Assembly: GCA_027485645.1 (NCBI GenBank)
Contig: JAIXQR010000007.1
Span: 434,001-498,000 of the forward strand
DNA: 64,000 nucleotides
From: a bacterium
GTDB taxonomy: Bacteria > Armatimonadota > Fimbriimonadia > Fimbriimonadales > Fimbriimonadaceae
Direction: 5' to 3'
Shown here: positions 1 to 7,878 of the stretch, in pieces
Layout: each line of letters opens with the position of its first letter
How positions within the stretch are numbered: position 1 is the stretch's first letter
Program-made: the position numbers and the translations under genes
Notes under the pieces: generated by a model
What the model saw: only the letters and a program-made list of their open reading frames with translations
Database searches by the model: none
What the model was told of the DNA's origin: nothing

Positions 1-1
1 C

Positions 2-115
2 TACGTGCTTGGCGCCAATGGTTATAAGAAGAATGGAATCTGGCAGGAGCTAAACGACGCACCGATCGTAAAGAACGATGAGCTATTCGTGCCATCAGAT
101 TCCCTGAGAAATTGA
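2..115 (+). CDS. 3' end of secreted stalk-domain-like paralog (partial)
   Basis: Only the last 37 codons are present; the gene starts before the window. The visible tail (YVLGANGYKKNGIW, then DAPIVKNDELFVPS) is almost the same as the C-termini of the next two genes, so this is the first of three tandem paralogs. The tail resembles the copper amine oxidase N-terminal stalk repeat (a short beta domain common in secreted proteins), but that is a resemblance by eye. Function unknown. Confidence 0.75.
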   Translation, partial: YVLGANGYKKNGIWQELNDAPIVKNDELFVPSDSLRN

Positions 116-156
116 ACGGATCGTATGAGTAAAGCAATCGCCTTTGGAGAAGAGTT

Positions 157-873
157 ATGAACTTGACCCTGTTACTGTGCCTATCGGTAGCAACTCAAAA
201 TCAGGAGATTTTGGTCCCGCGAATAGGTGCTGATCCTGCCTACAAGCAAATCCGACTGAGACACGTTCCGGAACAAGACATCGAGCTCTCGTTCAGGTCA
301 ACCGTTGAAAATGCTCGCTTGGACTTTTTTTGGATAGATTCTTCGCAAGTAACACAAAACTCATTTATGGATCCTGCCGCTGAAAACCTTGGGATTTCGG
401 TTGGAACGCAAGATGGATATCCTCTTGGGCTAAGAGCTAGAACGATAACAGATGATCGTTACTACATCATTGAGGCTTACCTTCCAAATGGCTATGCCTC
501 GTTCAGGTACACGCGTGCATTGGAAGCCACAACAAACCTGGACCCAGCAAGTCCAAACTTCATTGCTGCCCGATCGGATTGGTCAATCGCATTCCGGCAG
601 TTTTGTGCCAGACTCGCAGGCTTTCGCGCTGGATCTGGAGATTCCTTCCGGTCCAAACTGACAGAAGTCGAGTTTCAGAAAGTGACCCAGTTCGAAAGTC
701 TCGATGGCGTCTGGCCGAACGCGTCACAAGTGCGGATTGTGAAGGGCGGGAACGAACTCATTTTCGTACTGGGCGCTAACGGCTATAAAAAGAATGGAGT
801 CTGGCAGGACCTGCAAGATGCACCAATCGTCAGGAACGATGAGCTTTTCGTGCCGTCTAGCGCCATAAAATAA
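157..873 (+). CDS. Secreted hypothetical protein, tandem paralog 2, stalk-like C-terminal domain
   Basis: 238 residues. A short hydrophobic N-terminus (MNLTLLLCLSVATQ) suggests export. Residues 15-165 are an unrecognised, probably beta-rich region with DGYPLGLRAR and a conserved AFRQFCARLAGFRAG segment. The last 60 residues (SLDGVWPNAS, NELIFVLGANGYKKNG, DAPIV.NDELFVPSS) resemble a copper amine oxidase N-terminal stalk repeat. The ATG is preceded by GGAGAAGAG at good spacing, which fixes the start. It lies 41 nt after paralog 1 and 32 nt before paralog 3, consistent with recent tandem duplication. The region looks more AT-rich than the sugar operon downstream. Function not recognised. Confidence 0.85.
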   Translation: MNLTLLLCLSVATQNQEILVPRIGADPAYKQIRLRHVPEQDIELSFRSTVENARLDFFWIDSSQVTQNSFMDPAAENLGISVGTQDGYPLGLRARTITDDRYYIIEAYLPNGYASFRYTRALEATTNLDPASPNFIAARSDWSIAFRQFCARLAGFRAGSGDSFRSKLTEVEFQKVTQFESLDGVWPNASQVRIVKGGNELIFVLGANGYKKNGVWQDLQDAPIVRNDELFVPSSAIK

Positions 874-905
874 TGTAACCCCAGCCCTCAACTACGATAC
901 TTGCC

Positions 906-1616
906 ATGAACTTAACTCTCATACTATGCCTTACCACTGCGCCTGACGTGCCGGACTTCATAATCCCAAGGCTTGGTGAAGATTCCGCATATCGGAGCCT
1001 GTACACACGAAACCAACCCGGGAAAGAAGTTGATCTTGGATTCCGGTCTACCACTGATAAATCTTCGTTGTATTTCAGCTGGGCGTCGAACATTGTGAGC
1101 CCTGCAAAAGACTTTGTTCAAACCGCCAGCACGACCGGTGTTGTCGGTGAACTTCCTGATGGCTATCCGCTCGGATTCCGAGCCCGGATGATCACTACTC
1201 CATATGATTACCGGATTGATACCTTCCTTCCGGACGGGATTGCTACGCTGAGATTTAGTCTTGGAACCATAGATCCAAAACTTGATCGCGGCTCTCGTAT
1301 CTTCAATGAAACTCATTCAAACGGGCTTATCGCGTTCCGTCAGTTTTGCGCAAAACTTTCGGCCTATCGTGCTGGAAATGGTGATTCGTTCCAGGCGAAA
1401 GTGACAAAGGTCGAGTTTCAGAAGGTGACGAAATTCGAAACGCTCGATGGTGTCTGGCCGAATGCGTCACGAGTGCGGATCAAGAAGAACGGTAACGAAT
1501 TGATCTTCGTCTTAGGCGCACTCGGATACATGAAAAATGGCTTTTGGCAAGACCTCAAGGACGCGCCAATCGTAAAAGACGATGAGTTGTTCGTACCGTC
1601 CAGTTCCCTAAATTAG
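906..1616 (+). CDS. Secreted hypothetical protein, tandem paralog 3
   Basis: 236 residues, collinear with the gene before it: hydrophobic start MNLTLILCLTTA, the DGYPLGFRAR motif, AFRQFCAKLSAYRAGNGDSF, and the same stalk-like C-terminus ending DAPIVKDDELFVPSSSLN. The C-terminal half is much better conserved between copies than the N-terminal 150 residues, so the two parts evolve at different rates. No purine-rich ribosome site precedes the ATG. Instead TACGAT ends 7 nt upstream, a possible leaderless promoter. Function unknown. Confidence 0.85.
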   Translation: MNLTLILCLTTAPDVPDFIIPRLGEDSAYRSLYTRNQPGKEVDLGFRSTTDKSSLYFSWASNIVSPAKDFVQTASTTGVVGELPDGYPLGFRARMITTPYDYRIDTFLPDGIATLRFSLGTIDPKLDRGSRIFNETHSNGLIAFRQFCAKLSAYRAGNGDSFQAKVTKVEFQKVTKFETLDGVWPNASRVRIKKNGNELIFVLGALGYMKNGFWQDLKDAPIVKDDELFVPSSSLN

Positions 1617-1639
1617 CAAACTGGACGGCACGTTAGTCC

Positions 1640-2614
1640 TCAGTCCTTCGCCCAGAACATCGCGCCGGCGTCTTCGTGGATTACCGACTGATCGAGGATC
1701 GTTACGGCCTTTCGCAGACCCTCAAGCGAGTTCATCAGGCCATCTTCGTGCTCGATGCTGAGAACGTAGTCGTAGCCGACGGTTCGGAGGACGCTGCAGA
1801 AGTCCTTCCACCACTCCAGCCCGTGACCGTAGCCGACGGAGCGGAACACCCAAGATCGCTTGGCGATGTCGCCGTAGCTCTTGGTATCGAGGTTTCCGTT
1901 GAGCGCCGAGTTCTGCGGATCGACTCGCGTGTCCTTCGCATGAACGTGGAACAGCGCGCCCTCTTCGGCAAGCTGCTTCACTGCCGCAATCGGATCGATT
2001 CCCTGCCACCAAAGGTGCGATGGGTCGAAGTTCGCGCCGATCTGCTCGCCCGCTGCGTGGCGAAGCTTGAGCAAGGTGTCGTTGCTGTAGCAAACAAACC
2101 CAGGGTGCATTTCGATGCCGAACTTAACGTTGTGCTCCTTCAAGAAGGCGTTCTGCTCGGTCCAGTAAGGAATCACGACTTCCTTCCACTGGTATTCGAG
2201 GATGTCGCGAAACTCGTCGGGCCAGGCGCAAGTGACCCAGTTCGGGTTGATCGCCGTCGGGCTGTCGCCAGGGCATCCCGAGAAGCCATTGACGCAAGGC
2301 ACGCCGAGCAAGCTGGCGAGTTTGACGCTGTTCACAAACGCCTGGTGGTGATCCTGCGCGATCGCCTTGACCGGGTGCAGGGCGTTGCCGTGGCACGAGA
2401 TCGCGGAGATCATGAGCCCGCGGCTTTCCACGTCGTGCATCAGCTCCTTCCGCGCGGCGTCGCTCTCCAGCAGCTTCTCGACGTCGAGGTGAGAAGCCCC
2501 TGGATACGCTCCGGCTCCAAACTCAACGGCCTTGATGCCTTCGGCCGCGATAATATCGAGCGCCTCTTGGCGAGTCTTGTCTCCGAATAGGGCGGTGAAA
2601 ATTCCGATCTTCAT
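1640..2614 (-). CDS. Sugar phosphate isomerase/epimerase, TIM-barrel (AP endonuclease 2 superfamily)
   Basis: 324 residues, a full-length single TIM barrel. Metal- and substrate-site motifs of the family can be read in order: AVEFGAGAYPG near the start, ISCHGNALHP, a central GIEMHPGF that supplies a metal-binding Glu and His, NFDPSHLWWQGID, FHVHAKDT, and a late LSIEHEDGL Glu. These match xylose-isomerase-like hydrolases/epimerases. Family members isomerise sugars, inosose or hydroxypyruvate; the substrate cannot be told here. It is transcribed alone, convergent with the secreted paralogs. Confidence 0.88.
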   Translation of the reverse strand: MKIGIFTALFGDKTRQEALDIIAAEGIKAVEFGAGAYPGASHLDVEKLLESDAARKELMHDVESRGLMISAISCHGNALHPVKAIAQDHHQAFVNSVKLASLLGVPCVNGFSGCPGDSPTAINPNWVTCAWPDEFRDILEYQWKEVVIPYWTEQNAFLKEHNVKFGIEMHPGFVCYSNDTLLKLRHAAGEQIGANFDPSHLWWQGIDPIAAVKQLAEEGALFHVHAKDTRVDPQNSALNGNLDTKSYGDIAKRSWVFRSVGYGHGLEWWKDFCSVLRTVGYDYVLSIEHEDGLMNSLEGLRKAVTILDQSVIHEDAGAMFWAKD

Positions 2615-2764
2615 AGTTCTCTGCGCCGCGACTCTGCGTCGGACACTTGATTATGGGCGGTTTGCCGGGCCGGGGTGGCCGAAAAGGATCGAACATTCCG
2701 GCTGAACGGTCTGATCAGACCATCGTCAAAAAGAGGAATATTTGATATGTGCAGGATACGCAGC

Positions 2765-3016
2765 ATGAACATTCCCGAACAACTGAGTGACGTACTTATT
2801 TCAGATCCGGAATTTATCAGCGTTGCCATCCGGTTCAAAGGAACTCGCGTTCCGCTACAAGCGCTGTTAGAAACGCTTGAGGAAGGCGGTACGGTTCAAG
2901 ATTTCCTTTCGGACTATCCTGGAGTCTTGCCACCGCAAGTGAGAGCCGTAATTACCTTTCTCGAGAGCGATCGACGCGCTGTCCTTTACCAAGAACTTCC
3001 GAAAAGAGCGCAGTAA
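2765..3016 (+). CDS. DUF433 family protein (antitoxin-like)
   Basis: 83 residues starting MNIPEQLSDVLISDPEF. The pattern of a short beta lead, FKGTRVPLQALLETLEEG, then a helix region VQDFLSDYPGVLPPQVRAVITFLE is the DUF433 winged-helix fold, found in VapB-type antitoxins. The ATG at 2765 is chosen over longer in-frame options because AGGA lies 9 nt upstream and the family begins here. The usual partner, a PIN-domain toxin gene directly downstream, is absent; the next gene is on the other strand and unrelated. It may be an orphan antitoxin or a stand-alone regulator. Confidence 0.75.
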   Translation: MNIPEQLSDVLISDPEFISVAIRFKGTRVPLQALLETLEEGGTVQDFLSDYPGVLPPQVRAVITFLESDRRAVLYQELPKRAQ

Positions 3017-3028
3017 AAGTAGCAGGAT

Positions 3029-3568
3029 TCACCGCGCCACGTAACGACGAGGCAGTTCCAGAAACACTTGGGTGTCCTTACGATCCGGGTCATCAGTCCA
3101 GATTTCCCCGGCTAGGGTTATGCCACTCTTCGACACCCTTCCCGATGTAAAGCCCTGCACCAAGAAGAATCGTTTACTCCAAAAGTACTTATGTTTAAGG
3201 AGGTTATCCGATCTTTCGTAGATGCTGATCAGTGGGTGATAAACGCCGGATGCCGTATCATGCTGGACAATCACCACATCGAATGTCTTCAGCCGTGTGG
3301 TGCACAAGATTGTTCCAATCCGCTTGTCGGGAAAGTATCGAACCAGCTTCTGCTTCGACACACCGTACCGCATGGGTATCTGCCCTATGATCCCGAGAAT
3401 CTCCTTTGGACAGCTCGAAAGTTCCTTTCCTGTGAATTGAATCCAGGAACCACCTGAAGAACGCTGCCGGGCCTGAGACGTCTCCGTTGGCGCCTTTTGT
3501 GTCGTCAACGTTGGCCAGGAGCTAGAGCCGGCTACAGGCCAAATTGCCAATACCAAGTACCACCTCAT
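3029..3568 (-). CDS. Hypothetical exported protein
   Basis: 179 residues beginning MRWYLVLAIWPVAGSSSWP, a plausible signal peptide. The start is set by GGAGGG upstream of the ATG at 3568; a longer reading to 3616 lacks such a site. The mature part contains TGKELSSCPKEILGIIGQIP, then TRLKTFDVVIVQHDTASGVYH, and ends in beta-like segments. I recognise no family. It converges with the DUF433 gene and lies downstream of two other small genes on the same strand. Confidence 0.55.
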   Translation of the reverse strand: MRWYLVLAIWPVAGSSSWPTLTTQKAPTETSQARQRSSGGSWIQFTGKELSSCPKEILGIIGQIPMRYGVSKQKLVRYFPDKRIGTILCTTRLKTFDVVIVQHDTASGVYHPLISIYERSDNLLKHKYFWSKRFFLVQGFTSGRVSKSGITLAGEIWTDDPDRKDTQVFLELPRRYVAR

Positions 3569-3703
3569 GACTTTGCCCTCCAGCCTAGCGATCCGATCCG
3601 CCGAGAAAAAGTGCAACCACAGATACCGGCAACATTAGAACTTTCGATTATTGCCCCATCATCAAGAATCTTCATCCAATGTCCGCTATTAGTGATCACG
3701 TTG

Positions 3704-3898
3704 TTACCAACTCGACTGGGTCGATATCGATCCGCCTACTAGAATAGGCAACAGAAGCATCACAAGAAATGCGATAAACATCACCCAAAGTGTCCATCGA
3801 ACGAACTTGGCCGAGCCCTTGCTCAGTGTCACATTCTTGGTCATCTTTTCTTTTAGGCTAGCCAGCCGTTCTTTTCGGAGTTCTTTTGGGTCACGCAC
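3704..3898 (-). CDS. Small single-pass membrane protein
   Basis: 64 residues. A charged N-terminus (RDPKELRKERLASLKEKM) is followed by one strong hydrophobic segment (WTLWVMFIAFLVMLLLPILV). The GTG start has AAGGAA about 6 nt upstream, which supports translation. Topology is probably N-in with a short outer tail. No family recognised. It starts 9 nt after the stop of the less certain gene upstream. Confidence 0.5.
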   Translation of the reverse strand: MRDPKELRKERLASLKEKMTKNVTLSKGSAKFVRWTLWVMFIAFLVMLLLPILVGGSISTQSSW

Positions 3899-3907
3899 GA
3901 GATTCCT

Positions 3908-4213
3908 TTATGTTGTGCTTCCTACAACACAATTCGGGGCCCCAGTTACCTGCCCAGATCGCATGAACGCGAACTTGATCCTGTTGGCATCAAAGGTTGG
4001 CATAGAAATGCTTGCCACCTCAACCGAAGTCAGCAGCCGCCAACTCTCATGTAACGCCTTGTCACCGGACCGCAACCAGACCACGGTAGGGGTCAAAGAA
4101 GGAAGCAAGGCGTTGAAAATGCCTGGAAAAACAACCCGCCCCGCAAAAGTCCAAGGCGCGCAGCGCTCCCCGCTCGAACCGAAACCACCGACCACGCTCA
4201 CATTGTAAGGCAA
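3908..4213 (-). CDS. Doubtful hypothetical protein
   Basis: 101 codons from a TTG. The product has no recognised motif. Part of it (VVWLRSGDKALHESWRLLTSVEVASISMP) reads like real protein, and the frame ends just before the small membrane protein gene. No clear ribosome site precedes the TTG. It could be a degraded fragment or chance open frame. Confidence 0.3.
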   Translation of the reverse strand: MPYNVSVVGGFGSSGERCAPWTFAGRVVFPGIFNALLPSLTPTVVWLRSGDKALHESWRLLTSVEVASISMPTFDANRIKFAFMRSGQVTGAPNCVVGSTT

Positions 4214-4645
4214 CTCCGCTCATGGCGAGGAGTCAACTTCCAACGAATCCGAACGCCCGAACTAATCAATGGTTGACTTTCCGCCGCATCGGCACCTATA
4301 AGCTAGATGCAATCCATACGCCACGCAAGGCCACCAAAGCGCTTCCAACCAGATCGAAAGCGGCTCCCGAGAATTAAATTTACACTCCGTCCTAAGGCGG
4401 GAACATTAAATAATAAATTTTTCGGTCCGAGAAACCGGCCGCCGACCGCGGCGCTGTCATCCCACATTCGGACCGCGACAAACCCGCACTCCCGAACCAA
4501 CCCGAACAAATCCGAACCTAGACAGAGGTGTAATTAATTAAATCGCCTGGGGGGGAACGTTAATTAATTCCGCCGCTGAAGCCATCCGAAGCCACGCAAG
4601 GCCACGCGGAGCGCCCCGAAACTCGCGACCCAGAGAACATACTAT
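4214..4645. repeat. Gene-free stretch with modular intergenic repeat, copy A
   Basis: No gene is seen here. Modules in order: 10-bp units at 4320-4340 (GCCACGCAAG then GCCAC); an AT-rich inverted repeat AAATTTA/TAAATTT whose right part, 4391-4420, is a 30-bp sequence present exactly, in reverse complement, at 26117-26146; a CCGAAC-rich block at about 4490-4518; a TTAATTAA-flanked core at 4531-4569 with a G7 run; and three in-register 10-bp units at 4581-4610 (GCCATCCGAA, GCCACGCAAG, GCCACGCGGA). Copy B lies at about 25725-26146. Nature unknown: a small non-autonomous mobile element or a protein-binding array. Confidence 0.75.
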
Positions 4646-4651
4646 TTGCCG

Positions 4652-5371
4652 ATGACGGCAATAATCCCCGCCGCCGGAAAAGGCGTTCGCATGCAGGCCC
4701 TCACGGGCGGGCTCCCCAAGGAGCTTCTTCCTCTTGGCGGAAAAACGGTCCTCGGCCGAATTGTTGAAGAAGCCCAAACCGTCGCCGACCGAGTCATTGT
4801 CGTCAGCGCGCCAGACAAGCCGGAGATCGAAACCTGGGCCGATGAGAACGACGTCGAACTCGTCTACCAGTACGAACGGCGCGGATTCGCCGATGCCGTC
4901 GCCTGCGCCGATGTGGAAGATGACGTCGTCGTCCTACTCGGAGATTGCCCTTACCACGGCGGCTCCCCGCTAGAACGGATGGCCAGCATCGTCCTCCGCG
5001 GCATCGACGGCTGCATCGCGGTTGAAACTGTTTCGGAAGAAGCCATGTCCCGCTACGGAATCACCGAGGTCAACGACTGGGGCGGGATCACCAACATTTT
5101 GGAAAAGCCGAAACCTGATCAAACCGAAAGCCGCTGGGCCATCGCCGCCCGCTACGCCTTCTCGATTCGGACCATGGCCCAAATCCAGCGCATCGTCGTC
5201 GAACAAAAAGCCGCCCGCCCCGGCCAAGAAGTAGGCCTCACCGAGGTCATTGTCGCGCTCATCAAAGAAGGTGGCGACTTCAAAGCCGCCGCCCTGCAAG
5301 ACGGGCAGCGCCGCGCGGATTGCGGAACGCCGAGCGAATACGAAGCCGCCCAGAGGTTGAGATGGAACTAA
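4652..5371 (+). CDS. Sugar-1-phosphate nucleotidyltransferase
   Basis: 239 residues from the ATG at 4652. The N-terminus MTAIIPAAGKGVRM, then PKELLPLGGKTVLG, is the nucleotide-binding signature (GxGxRM...PK) of NTP transferases that join an NTP to a sugar-1-phosphate. VVLLGDCPYH supplies the metal-binding Asp, and GGITNILEKPKP matches the later EKP motif of RmlA/GalU-like enzymes. The last 10 nt overlap the kinase gene, so the two are translationally coupled. The pair implies a salvage route: sugar to sugar-1-phosphate (kinase) to NDP-sugar (this enzyme). The sugar and nucleotide are not identifiable. TACTAT ends 6 nt before the ATG and no ribosome site is seen, so it may be leaderless. Confidence 0.88.
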   Translation: MTAIIPAAGKGVRMQALTGGLPKELLPLGGKTVLGRIVEEAQTVADRVIVVSAPDKPEIETWADENDVELVYQYERRGFADAVACADVEDDVVVLLGDCPYHGGSPLERMASIVLRGIDGCIAVETVSEEAMSRYGITEVNDWGGITNILEKPKPDQTESRWAIAARYAFSIRTMAQIQRIVVEQKAARPGQEVGLTEVIVALIKEGGDFKAAALQDGQRRADCGTPSEYEAAQRLRWN

Positions 5372-6291
5372 CCGTCAGGTTCAGCGCCCCCGGCCGCTGC
5401 GGAATCATCGGCAACCCGAGCGACATCTACGGCGGAAAGGTGCTCTCCTGCTCCCTCCCGCTGCGTAATTCGGTCACGATCCAAACCGGTGAAACCGCCG
5501 AACCGAATCTGCCCGAAGACCTGCGACTCTGGAACGCCGCACTAATGGAACTTCCGCTCACGGTTCCGGTGAAATCGGTCGAGTACGAAAGCGAAGTACC
5601 AAAATCCAGCGGCCTCGCCGGATCAACCGCGCTCCTCTCGGCGCTCGTAGCGGCAATCCGTTGCCTTCGGGGTGAAACGTTCCTCCCCAGTCCCGCGCTG
5701 GCCGAACAAGTTCGCTTCATCGAGCGCCATCATGCCGACGTGATGTGCGGCTACCAAGATGCCTACATGACCGTCCACGGGGGACTGCAGCTGATGAACT
5801 TTGCCGGCAAGCACCCGGTCGAGCCCGGCCCCGCCGCTTCGCTGGAACCGATCACTGCCGAACTGCCGTTCCTCATCATCACCACCGGCGTCGAGCGCCT
5901 CAGTGGCAGCGTCCACGGCCCCATGTCAGAGCGCTGGCTCGCGGGTGAACCGGAGGTAGTAGGTGGAATTGCCACCATTTCGAGTCTCGCCGAACTCGGA
6001 TTGCCATCGCTCAAGGCTGGAAACTGGACCGACTTTGCCAAGGTGATGACCGAAAACCAGCGCATCATCCGCAATCTCGGCGGATCGGGCGAACAGATCG
6101 ACGAGCTCATCGCTCGCTGCCTAGAACACGGAGCCCTCGCTGCAAAACTGGCCGGAGCCGGAATGGGCGGAACCGTCATCGCGCTCACGCAGGATGCCGC
6201 AAATTTGGAAGAGAATCTCCGAGCCCACGGCTACACCCGCTTCACGCGACCCGTGATATCCGAAGGCGTTCGACAAGAAACTTCGGGGTAA
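5362..6291 (+). CDS. GHMP-family sugar kinase (glucuronokinase-like)
   Basis: 309 residues starting MELTVRFSAPGRCGIIGNPS, the first GHMP motif. Motif 2, the ATP phosphate loop, is PKSSGLAGSTALL at about residues 80-92. Motif 3 is KLAGAGMGGTVIAL near the C-terminus. The Asp in MCGYQDAYM is the likely catalytic base region. The family phosphorylates sugars (galactose, arabinose, glucuronate) or mevalonate; pairing with a nucleotidyltransferase argues for a C1-phosphorylating sugar kinase. The ATG at 5362 has GAGGTTGAG just upstream and overlaps the previous gene by 10 nt. Second gene of a four-gene operon. Confidence 0.87.
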   Translation: MELTVRFSAPGRCGIIGNPSDIYGGKVLSCSLPLRNSVTIQTGETAEPNLPEDLRLWNAALMELPLTVPVKSVEYESEVPKSSGLAGSTALLSALVAAIRCLRGETFLPSPALAEQVRFIERHHADVMCGYQDAYMTVHGGLQLMNFAGKHPVEPGPAASLEPITAELPFLIITTGVERLSGSVHGPMSERWLAGEPEVVGGIATISSLAELGLPSLKAGNWTDFAKVMTENQRIIRNLGGSGEQIDELIARCLEHGALAAKLAGAGMGGTVIALTQDAANLEENLRAHGYTRFTRPVISEGVRQETSG

Positions 6292-6301
6292 CGTTTCGGT
6301 G

Positions 6302-7135
6302 ATGACCGACTTTGTTCTCACCGGTTTTGCCGACGAAATCAGCCCCGATCTTGGCGTTCAGCTCGATACCATCTCCGGTCTTGGAATCAAAGGCCTCGAC
6401 CTCCGCGGCGTCAACGGCCTCAATGTGCTGGCCCTGTCCGATGATGACCTGAAGACGGTCAAGGACAAGTGCGACCAATTCGGCCTCCACGTCAGCTGCA
6501 TTGGTTCCCCGGTCAACAAGGTCGCCTGCACGCCAGAAAACCGAAAAGGCGAATTCGAGAAACTCCAAAAGGCCATCCACGCCGCAAAGCTCACCGGCAC
6601 AGACCGCATCCGCTTCTTCACCCCCGAAGTCGGTCCGGACGAAAATGAGTCGAAGCGAGAAGACGTCCTCGACTGGGTCCGCGAACAAGTCGCCCTCGCC
6701 ACCGATCACGGCATGATCCTTCTCCACGAAAACGACGCCCGATTCTGGGGTGCCTATCCGGAGAACTCCAAGATCCTCTTCCAAGAGGTCCAGTCAAGCC
6801 ACCTCCGCGCCGCCTTCGACTTCGCCAACACCGTCCTCATCGGCTTCCGCCCGATGACCGACTGGTTCCCCTGGCTCCTTCCCCACCTCCACACCCTCCA
6901 CATGAAGGACGCTCTCGAATCCGAGCACAAGGTTGTCCCCGTGGGCGAAGGTGAGGGCCAGGTCGAGGAAACCCTCCGCTGGCTCATCGGCCAAGGTTGG
7001 AGCGGCCCGCTAACCCTCGAACCCCATCTCCAAGCGGCCGGCGCTTTTGGCGGCTTCAGTGGTCCACAGCTTTTCGAAGTCGCCACGAACGCCGTCAAGA
7101 CCACCCTCCAAAAGGCTCAGGAACCCGCAGCGTGA
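6302..7135 (+). CDS. Sugar phosphate isomerase/epimerase (TIM-barrel)
   Basis: 277 residues. MTDFVLTGFADEISPDL, then LGIKGLDLRGVNGLNVL, HVSCIGSPVNKV, ILLHENDARFWG (metal-site Glu), AAFDFANTVLIGFRP and LHTLHMKDA are the ordered motifs of AP endonuclease 2-like epimerases. It follows the kinase by about 10 nt and overlaps the next gene by 4 nt, so it belongs to the sugar-activation operon. GTG at 6299 directly before the ATG is an alternative start. Substrate unknown; it may interconvert the sugar that the kinase accepts. Confidence 0.87.
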   Translation: MTDFVLTGFADEISPDLGVQLDTISGLGIKGLDLRGVNGLNVLALSDDDLKTVKDKCDQFGLHVSCIGSPVNKVACTPENRKGEFEKLQKAIHAAKLTGTDRIRFFTPEVGPDENESKREDVLDWVREQVALATDHGMILLHENDARFWGAYPENSKILFQEVQSSHLRAAFDFANTVLIGFRPMTDWFPWLLPHLHTLHMKDALESEHKVVPVGEGEGQVEETLRWLIGQGWSGPLTLEPHLQAAGAFGGFSGPQLFEVATNAVKTTLQKAQEPAA

Positions 7136-7878
7136 AGTTTGGACTCTGCGGCTCGCTCGACGAAGCCCCGCTGATCCTGGATGCCGGTTTCGACTACGTG
7201 GAAGGTTGGGCGGCGAACCTATTCTCGCCAACCGTCGAGCGAGACGCTAGAGTCGCGGACAGCCGAATTCTGCATACCAACGGATTCTTCGGCGGCGACG
7301 TGAAGATCTACGACGCCACCCAATCGGCAATCGAGCGAGGTGTCGCCACCGCCCTTAACGCGGCGGAAGCCGGCGTTGAGCTGATGGTCGTCGGCAGCGG
7401 CGGCGCCCGACGCGCGCCTGAAGGCGCTCCAGCCTCGGCATACACGGCGATCTTCATGTCAGTCGTTGGCGCAATTCAAGCCTCGGTTGGCGATCGGATC
7501 ATCCTAGCGCCCGAGCCGCTCAACCGGTTTGAGTGCAACGTCGGAACCGACCTATCCGAAATGGCCGCCCTCAGCGAGGTCGTCGGCTGCAAATACTGCG
7601 CCGACTCGTACCACGTGCTGAAGGAATGGGCGGAAGATGAGATTCCGGCGACGATTCAAAACTGGCGCATCGCAATGCCCTTCGCCCCCGCGCACGTTCA
7701 CATCTCCTGCGGAGATCGAAAGCCGCCACGGGCGGATGATCCCGACCTGCAAACCTTCGTCGCCCGCCTCCGCGAGCTTGGCTACGCTGGCAATGTGAGC
7801 GTAGAAGCGAGCCGCGAAGCGACGCTCGAGTCCTTCCAAGCAATCCTGTCTGAACTCAGAACCTTGTTCAGCAACTAA
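7132..7878 (+). CDS. Sugar phosphate isomerase/epimerase (second TIM-barrel)
   Basis: 248 residues from a GTG whose GTGA overlaps the previous stop. The product starts VKFGLCGSLDEAPLILDAGFDYVE. Metal and substrate motifs visible: ELMVVGSGGARRAPEG, ILAPEPLNRFEC (Glu), CKYCADSYHVLKEW, PAHVHISCGDRKPP, and NVSVEAS (late Glu). A longer in-frame reading back to 6997 is rejected because it would overlap the upstream gene by 139 nt and extends past the normal barrel N-terminus. Last gene of the operon; its stop overlaps that of the convergent hydroxylase. Confidence 0.85.
   Translation: MKFGLCGSLDEAPLILDAGFDYVEGWAANLFSPTVERDARVADSRILHTNGFFGGDVKIYDATQSAIERGVATALNAAEAGVELMVVGSGGARRAPEGAPASAYTAIFMSVVGAIQASVGDRIILAPEPLNRFECNVGTDLSEMAALSEVVGCKYCADSYHVLKEWAEDEIPATIQNWRIAMPFAPAHVHISCGDRKPPRADDPDLQTFVARLRELGYAGNVSVEASREATLESFQAILSELRTLFSN

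Noticed and set aside
1676-2590. Long plus-strand frame (304 codons) opposite the sugar isomerase
   Set aside because: It lies fully antisense to a clear TIM-barrel gene with all family motifs; product is low-complexity and has no recognisable domain.
6242-6784. 180-codon minus-strand frame in the sugar operon
   Set aside because: Antisense to the isomerase gene, with acidic repeats typical of shadow frames in GC-rich DNA.
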